Source of the DNA: Synechococcus sp. MU1617
GTDB taxonomy: Bacteria; Cyanobacteriota; Cyanobacteriia; PCC-6307; Cyanobiaceae
Length of the DNA stretch: 46,240 bases
Direction of reading: 5' to 3'
Assembly (NCBI RefSeq): GCF_020514235.1
Contig: NZ_VTLB01000007.1
Coordinates: forward strand, 1 to 46,240
Below the pieces are notes generated by a model that ran no database searches, was not told where the DNA came from, and saw only the letters and a program-made list of their open reading frames with translations. Both the position numbers and the translations under genes were made by a program. Shown here piece after piece: positions 42,088 through 46,240 of the stretch (positions within the stretch are counted from its first letter, which is position 1; each line of letters opens with the position of its first letter).

Positions 42088-43485
42088 GTGTGGAATGAGC
42101 CATCCGCCGGGGTTGCTGTTGCAGCTCTGGATCCAACTAGCAAAGGTCGTCAACCGCAGCCAGCGGTCGTGGCGTCCGTGGAGTCCGGCTCGATTGGGGA
42201 GGAGCTGGGTTTTGAGCCGGGCGATCAGTTGCTCAGCATCAATGGCATTCGCCCACGCGATCTGATCGATTACCGCTACCTCTGCGTGGAGGAGGAGCTT
42301 TGCCTTGAGGTGCGTGATGCAAAAGGTGCGCTGCATCAGGTGGAGCTTGAAAAAGATGCCGATGACGGCCTTGGGCTGGCCTTCACCGAGGCTCTTTTTG
42401 ATGGCTTGCGCCAGTGCAACAACAACTGTCCGTTCTGTTTCATTGATCAGCAGCCCCCTGGGCGGCGCGACAGCCTGTATCTCAAAGACGACGATTACCG
42501 GCTGAGTTTTCTTTATGGCTCCTATCTGACGCTCACCAACCTGGGCGAGGCCGACTGGCAGCGGATTGAGGAGCAGCGCTTATCGCCTTTGTTTGTTTCG
42601 GTGCATGCAACGGATCCCGAGCTGCGCTCACGACTGCTGGTGAATCCGCGTGCTGCCCAGGTGATGGACCAGCTCGCCTGGTTTGACCAGCGTGATTTGC
42701 AGATCCATGCCCAGGTGGTCGTTTGCCCAGGGCTGAACGACGGTCCTGCCCTGGAGAGAACGCTGAATGACCTCGCCGCCTTCGCGGCAGGCCCCTGGCC
42801 GGCGGTGCTGTCTGCGGCGGTGGTGCCGGTGGGGCTCACCCGCTTCAGGCCAGCGGACGACGGCTTGGTTCCTGTGGATCCGGACTGCGCCCGCAGGGTG
42901 ATTGCTCAGGTGGAACCCATGCAGCAGCACTTCCAGGAAGTATTGGGCACCCGTTTTGCTTGGCTCTCCGATGAGTGGTACCTGGTGGCGGGATTGCCTT
43001 TGCCTCCCCGGGATAACTACGAGGATCTCCCGCAGCAGGAAAATGGCGTGGGCAGCATCCGTGCCTTCCTTGAAGCGTTGGATGCTGCAACTGAGGATTT
43101 GCCCAGCGTCGTCCCTGGGCCCCGTCGTTGCAGCTGGGTGGTCGGACAAATCGTGGCTCAGGCGTTGCAGCCTGTGGCTGAACGGCTGAATGCTGTTGAT
43201 GGCGTCGAGTTTCATCTGATCGGGTTGCCGAGTCCCTATTGGGGGCAGGAGCAGGTGGTGACCGGACTGTTGACGGGACAGGATCTGCTCACTGGCCTCA
43301 AGGGCCAAGAGCTGGGCGATGAGCTGCTGCTCCCGTCGGTGATGCTGCGACAGGGGGAGCCCGTCTTCCTGGATGACATGACCCTGGAAGCCCTCGCCGC
43401 GCAGCTTCCGGTCCCCATTCAGATCGTTCATGGGGCGGCTGACGTCGTGGACTCAGTTTTGGGTGTCGTAGGAAAAAGTCCCTAA
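42088..43485 (+). CDS. TIGR03279 radical SAM-like protein with PDZ and DUF512
   Basis: 465 aa. Residues 25-85 are a PDZ-like domain (SIGEELGFEPGDQLLSING), then C110, C114 and C117 in CNNNCPFCF, a cluster-binding motif of radical SAM type, and DUF512 in the C-terminal part (about 280-455). TIGR03279 is described as a putative cyanobacterial FeS oxidoreductase; relatives elsewhere include proteins near EngA. Reaction unknown. The GTG at 42088 is weakly supported; a start some 25 codons later would also keep all domains. Follows uppP by 19 bp. Confidence 0.87.
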   Translation: MWNEPSAGVAVAALDPTSKGRQPQPAVVASVESGSIGEELGFEPGDQLLSINGIRPRDLIDYRYLCVEEELCLEVRDAKGALHQVELEKDADDGLGLAFTEALFDGLRQCNNNCPFCFIDQQPPGRRDSLYLKDDDYRLSFLYGSYLTLTNLGEADWQRIEEQRLSPLFVSVHATDPELRSRLLVNPRAAQVMDQLAWFDQRDLQIHAQVVVCPGLNDGPALERTLNDLAAFAAGPWPAVLSAAVVPVGLTRFRPADDGLVPVDPDCARRVIAQVEPMQQHFQEVLGTRFAWLSDEWYLVAGLPLPPRDNYEDLPQQENGVGSIRAFLEALDAATEDLPSVVPGPRRCSWVVGQIVAQALQPVAERLNAVDGVEFHLIGLPSPYWGQEQVVTGLLTGQDLLTGLKGQELGDELLLPSVMLRQGEPVFLDDMTLEALAAQLPVPIQIVHGAADVVDSVLGVVGKSP

Positions 43486-43510
43486 GCTCCGTCAAAGGTT
43501 TTTGATTGCT

Positions 43511-45298
43511 GTGCGCCGGATCACTGCGGGTATCTGTCTCGTTGCGGGTGTCGTTTCCACCGGTGTTCCCTCTGCGCTCAGCCAGGAGACTGCGCAGTCT
43601 GAGTCGGTCTTGGTCGACCAGGCAACGCTCCCGGATGCGATTGATCTGAAGGGTGCTCGTCCCAAGGCAGACCCCTCTGCGATGGCTCCAGCAATGGATG
43701 CTTTGCCTGCATCCCTCCAACCGCTGGTTGCTCCCCCAAGCCTGGCTCTCCCCGATGCGCCGTCTCAGGTGCGCATCCATGAGCTGCGCCCGCTCACGCT
43801 CGAAGAAGCCGTACAGCTGGCGGAGTTCAACAGCCCGAAGCTCAAAGCTGCGGCCAGTCAGGTGGATCAGGCCAAATCTGCACTGCGTGCAGCCATTGCT
43901 TCGTGGTATCCCACCGTCGACCTTTCGGCCAGCGGACTCCCCGAATATTTCAAGTCGTACTCCTACCGAAATCCAGACTTCGTCCCCGATCGGGTCGTGC
44001 AGAAACCCACGGGTCAGATCAACCCCGCAACTGGTGAGGAGATAACCCGTCCTGAGACACGAGATGGATACAACGAGCGCTATGGCCGCGAGTGGCGCGC
44101 CAACGTCAGCCTTCAGGTGAGCTGGGATTTGATCAATCCGGCCCGGGTTCCTGAAATTGCGGCAGCTCGGGATCGGTTTGAGCGAGCCGGGGATGCCTAC
44201 TTGATCGCCCTTCGTGATCTTCGTTTGGAGGCGCAGCAGGCTTACTTCGATCTGCAGCAAGCCGATGAAGGGGTGCGCATTGGCCAGGCTTCTGTCAAAG
44301 CATCATTAGTCAGCTACCGAGATGCCAGGGCGCGCTTCAATGCAGGCGTGAACACGAAGCTAGAGGTTCTGGAAGCTGAAACCCAACTCGCGCGTGATCG
44401 CAACACTCTGACGACAAATCTTGGACTTCAAGATCTTCGGCGCCGCAATCTCGCTGCTTCGCTTGACCTTCCTCAGGACGTCACACCGACGGCTGCAACG
44501 CCCGCACGTCCTTTGGGGCTCTGGGAGCCTTCATTGCAGGAAAGCATCGTTGCTGCCTACAACTACCGCGAAGAGCTAGATCAGCTCATTCTTGATATTT
44601 CGATCAATAACAGCCAGGCCAATGCCTCTCTGGCCGCTGTTCAGCCTGTTCTTCGCTTTGTGAACTCCACCACGGCGTCCCGCTCAGAAGGACAGAGCGG
44701 TCAGACGTCGCTGAGTGACATCGATATGGGTGATTTCACCTATGGGGTGCAGAACAGTACGTCGCTCAGGGCGAGCTGGCGCTTGTTTGATGGTGGTCGC
44801 GCTCGTGCTGACTATCGGCGTGCCAAACAGGCCGCTGAAGAGAGTCGCTTCAACTTTGCAAGAACCCGTGATCGGATCCGGCTTGAAGTGGAGGAAAGCT
44901 TCTTTGGCTTGCGTTCGGCAATCCAGAGCATCGACACCACAGCGATCGAGGTTCTTTCATCACGCGAATCACTGCGCCTCTCGAACCTGAGGGTTCAGGC
45001 AGGTGTTGGCGTCCAAAGAGAGGTGGTCAACAACCAGCGTGATCTCACCCAAGCAGAGTTGAAATACGCCCGTGCGATCAAGGATTACAACAGCAGCCTG
45101 GCGCAGCTGCAGCGGCGCACAGGCCTGGATGCCTTGATTGCCTGTAACGCAGTCTCACTGTCGGGAACCAAGCAGGAACCTGATCAAGAACCCATTCCGA
45201 TTGAGCCAACGCCACTCAAGGCCGCCTGCCCATCGATCGCGTCTGTCGGCTCGTCGGTGACTCAAACTGATAGCAGTCCTGTTCAGCCTCTGTGGTGA
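43511..45298 (+). CDS. TolC-like outer-membrane efflux protein
   Basis: 595 aa. Signal peptide of about 25 residues (RRITAGICLVAGVVSTG ... SALSQ), then an 80-residue Pro/Ala-rich lead, then two OEP repeats at about 95-310 and 345-545. LTLEEAVQLAEFNSPKLKAA and ARFNAGVNTKLEVLEAETQLARD are the TolC coiled-coil signatures. It forms the outer-membrane channel of type I secretion or RND pumps. GTG 43511 is chosen; TTG 43502 sits too close to AAAGG. No inner-membrane partner is next to it. The stop overlaps the next GTG. Confidence 0.9.
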   Translation: MRRITAGICLVAGVVSTGVPSALSQETAQSESVLVDQATLPDAIDLKGARPKADPSAMAPAMDALPASLQPLVAPPSLALPDAPSQVRIHELRPLTLEEAVQLAEFNSPKLKAAASQVDQAKSALRAAIASWYPTVDLSASGLPEYFKSYSYRNPDFVPDRVVQKPTGQINPATGEEITRPETRDGYNERYGREWRANVSLQVSWDLINPARVPEIAAARDRFERAGDAYLIALRDLRLEAQQAYFDLQQADEGVRIGQASVKASLVSYRDARARFNAGVNTKLEVLEAETQLARDRNTLTTNLGLQDLRRRNLAASLDLPQDVTPTAATPARPLGLWEPSLQESIVAAYNYREELDQLILDISINNSQANASLAAVQPVLRFVNSTTASRSEGQSGQTSLSDIDMGDFTYGVQNSTSLRASWRLFDGGRARADYRRAKQAAEESRFNFARTRDRIRLEVEESFFGLRSAIQSIDTTAIEVLSSRESLRLSNLRVQAGVGVQREVVNNQRDLTQAELKYARAIKDYNSSLAQLQRRTGLDALIACNAVSLSGTKQEPDQEPIPIEPTPLKAACPSIASVGSSVTQTDSSPVQPLW

Positions 45299-46095
45299 CG
45301 TTGGTGCTCAGTGACGATCAACTGGGCGCTGTTCATCTGTTGCTGGATCGCATTCGTGCTCGTCAGCTGCAGGACTTTGGTCGGATCAGCTCGGATGTGA
45401 AGCCTGATGGTTCGTTAATTACCGACTGCGATCGCTGGAGTGATGGAGCCTTGGTGGAGGGGTTGGCCAGCATCGCCCCTGGGGAGGGTGTCCTCAGTGA
45501 GGAGGGATCAAAAACAGTTCCCACGACTCGGGCTTATTGGGTGGTGGATCCCCTGGATGGAACCACCAACTTTGCGGCCGGCATTCCCTACTGGGCGATT
45601 TCGGTGGCGCGCTTCGTCGATGGTCGTCCCAGTGAGGTTTTCCTGGATGTGCCAGCGCTTGACCAACGCTTTGTCGCTTTGCGTGGACGCGGTGCCACGC
45701 GAAACAATCAATCGCTCACTTCGGAGACCCGAGCCTTGGCCACCAGTGCTTGTGTTTCGCTCTGCAGCCGCTCGATTCGTGTCCTGCAGCGCAAACCTGA
45801 TCAGCGCTTCCCAGGAAAGATTCGTCTGCTGGGTGTTGCCAGCCTCAATTTGGTGAGTGTTGCGATGGGTCAGACCATCGCTTCACTGGAGGCCACGCCC
45901 AAAATCTGGGATCTTGCGGCGGCATGGTTGGTGCTTGATGAACTGGGCTGTCCGATCCGCTGGTTGGATGCGGATCCTGCGCAGCTCTCCCCGGGAGAAG
46001 ACGTCGCTGAACGCGGATTCCCGATGTTGGCGGCCGGTTCATGGGCCCATTTGGCGCGTTTTCTTCCCTGGGGAGAGGCTCTGGTGCAGCGCTGA
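45295..46095 (+). CDS. Inositol monophosphatase family protein
   Basis: 266 aa. Metal ligands of the Li-sensitive phosphatase family are present: E69/E70 in LSEEGS, D85 and D88 in VVDPLDGTTNF, and KIWDLAAAWLVL near 203. Substrate could be inositol phosphate, histidinol phosphate or another sugar phosphate. The GTG at 45295 overlaps the tolC-like stop (GTGA); a GTG one codon earlier is equally open. Confidence 0.9.
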   Translation: MTLVLSDDQLGAVHLLLDRIRARQLQDFGRISSDVKPDGSLITDCDRWSDGALVEGLASIAPGEGVLSEEGSKTVPTTRAYWVVDPLDGTTNFAAGIPYWAISVARFVDGRPSEVFLDVPALDQRFVALRGRGATRNNQSLTSETRALATSACVSLCSRSIRVLQRKPDQRFPGKIRLLGVASLNLVSVAMGQTIASLEATPKIWDLAAAWLVLDELGCPIRWLDADPAQLSPGEDVAERGFPMLAAGSWAHLARFLPWGEALVQR

Positions 46096-46105
46096 AATGT
46101 CGCTA

Positions 46106-46135
46106 TTGCATGTGTGAAGGTTGTGGTGTTATGGT
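46106..46135 (+). promoter_or_regulatory. Candidate sigma-70 promoter at the right edge
   Basis: TTGCAT (46106-46111) and TATGGT (46130-46135) are 18 bp apart, close to the -35/-10 consensus. Transcription would start near 46141, exactly where a stem-loop begins. Confidence 0.5.
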
Positions 46136-46140
46136 TTTGT

Positions 46141-46172
46141 CTTGCGCGGGAGCCGAGAGGCTGTTGCGCAAG
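46141..46172 (+). other. Structured 5' leader hairpin
   Basis: CTTGCGC (46141-46147) pairs perfectly with GCGCAAG (46166-46172); inside is AGCC GAGA GGCT, a 4-bp stem with a GNRA tetraloop, and a symmetric 3x3 internal loop lies between. It would be at the very 5' end of the RNA from the promoter just upstream. Confidence 0.5.
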
Positions 46173-46200
46173 CCGAAGCGCTTGAGGCGAAAGTCTTGAT

Positions 46201-46240
46201 GTGTCTGCGGCGACTTACAAGACCAAGAGGGAGCGATCCC
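46201..46240 (+). CDS. Possible start of the next gene (cut by window edge)
   Basis: A GTG at 46201 opens a frame (SAATYKTKRERS) that reaches the window end. An ATG at 46199 opens another frame that also stays open. A promoter and leader lie just upstream, so a gene probably begins here, but frame and product cannot be decided from 13 codons. Confidence 0.25.
   Translation, partial: MSAATYKTKRERS

Noticed and set aside
1-46240. HIP1-type GCGATCGC repeats
   Set aside because: Only a few scattered copies were noticed, mostly inside genes; no enrichment like that of many freshwater cyanobacteria.
1-46240. tRNA genes, CRISPR arrays, transposases, phage genes
   Set aside because: Read for cloverleaf ends, regularly spaced repeats, and transposase or integrase motifs; none found. 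The window looks like stable core chromosome with an envelope-gene island.

Overview
The window reads as the chromosome of a marine picocyanobacterium, most likely a high-GC Synechococcus of the 5.1 group. Direct signs are photosystem II genes (a psbD 3' end, psbU), NDH-1 and cytochrome b6f small subunits (ndhO, petL), zeta-carotene desaturase, two SLH-type outer-membrane porins of the Som/OprB kind, and several cyanobacteria-typical families (TIGR03279, TIGR03492, DUF751/Ycf33, tandem PTPS). Genes are packed tightly, with many 1-4 bp start/stop overlaps and convergent tail overlaps. No tRNA, rRNA, CRISPR, insertion sequence or prophage was seen.

Layout. 1-192: 3' end of a psbD copy not followed by psbC, with a strong terminator. 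192-9156: a cell-envelope region with two divergent membrane proteins, two DUF2079 genes meeting tail to tail, and a four-gene minus-strand operon of lipid-linked sugar transferases (ArnT/PMT-like, DPM1-GtrA fusion, a second PMT-like, DUF2079). 9157-13055: an RNA-rich stretch holding a structured small transcription unit, then two porin genes whose 5' ends are almost identical and whose leaders and 3' UTR carry Yfr1-like complementary motifs. 13056-16752: cysK, a J-domain protein and a large GT-C protein, overlapping as one operon. 16731-20387: ndhO, a sugar-epimerase-like SDR, an LpxB-related protein, a TPR protein and sufA. 20458-22842: zds, an SRPBCC protein and a lipoprotein. 22818-30345: hemD, a TPR glycosyltransferase, a GH3 glycosidase, rbfA, ycf33, a GST, aroK and a tandem-domain PTPS. 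30357-38119: a RibD-C reductase, a COG3146 protein, a DUF4346-like protein, a radical SAM/B12 protein, petL, an MFS exporter, rimO and VKOR-Trx. 38133-46095: nadB, psbU, a DUF3120-like protein, uppP, the TIGR03279 radical SAM/PDZ protein, a TolC-like protein and an inositol-phosphatase-like protein. The right edge holds a promoter and a structured leader.

Two functional themes stand out. The first is the envelope: at least six membrane sugar transferases, one GT2-TPR glycosyltransferase, uppP, a GH3 glycosidase, an LpxB-like protein, a TolC-like protein and two porins. The second is likely RNA control of the porins. The porin-1 ribosome-binding region is perfectly complementary over 11 nt to a single-stranded AC-rich segment between two hairpins in the porin-2 3' UTR, an arrangement very like the sRNA Yfr1, which is known to act on porin mRNAs in Prochlorococcus. 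This, together with the structured small-ORF locus just upstream, is the best candidate here for something undescribed.
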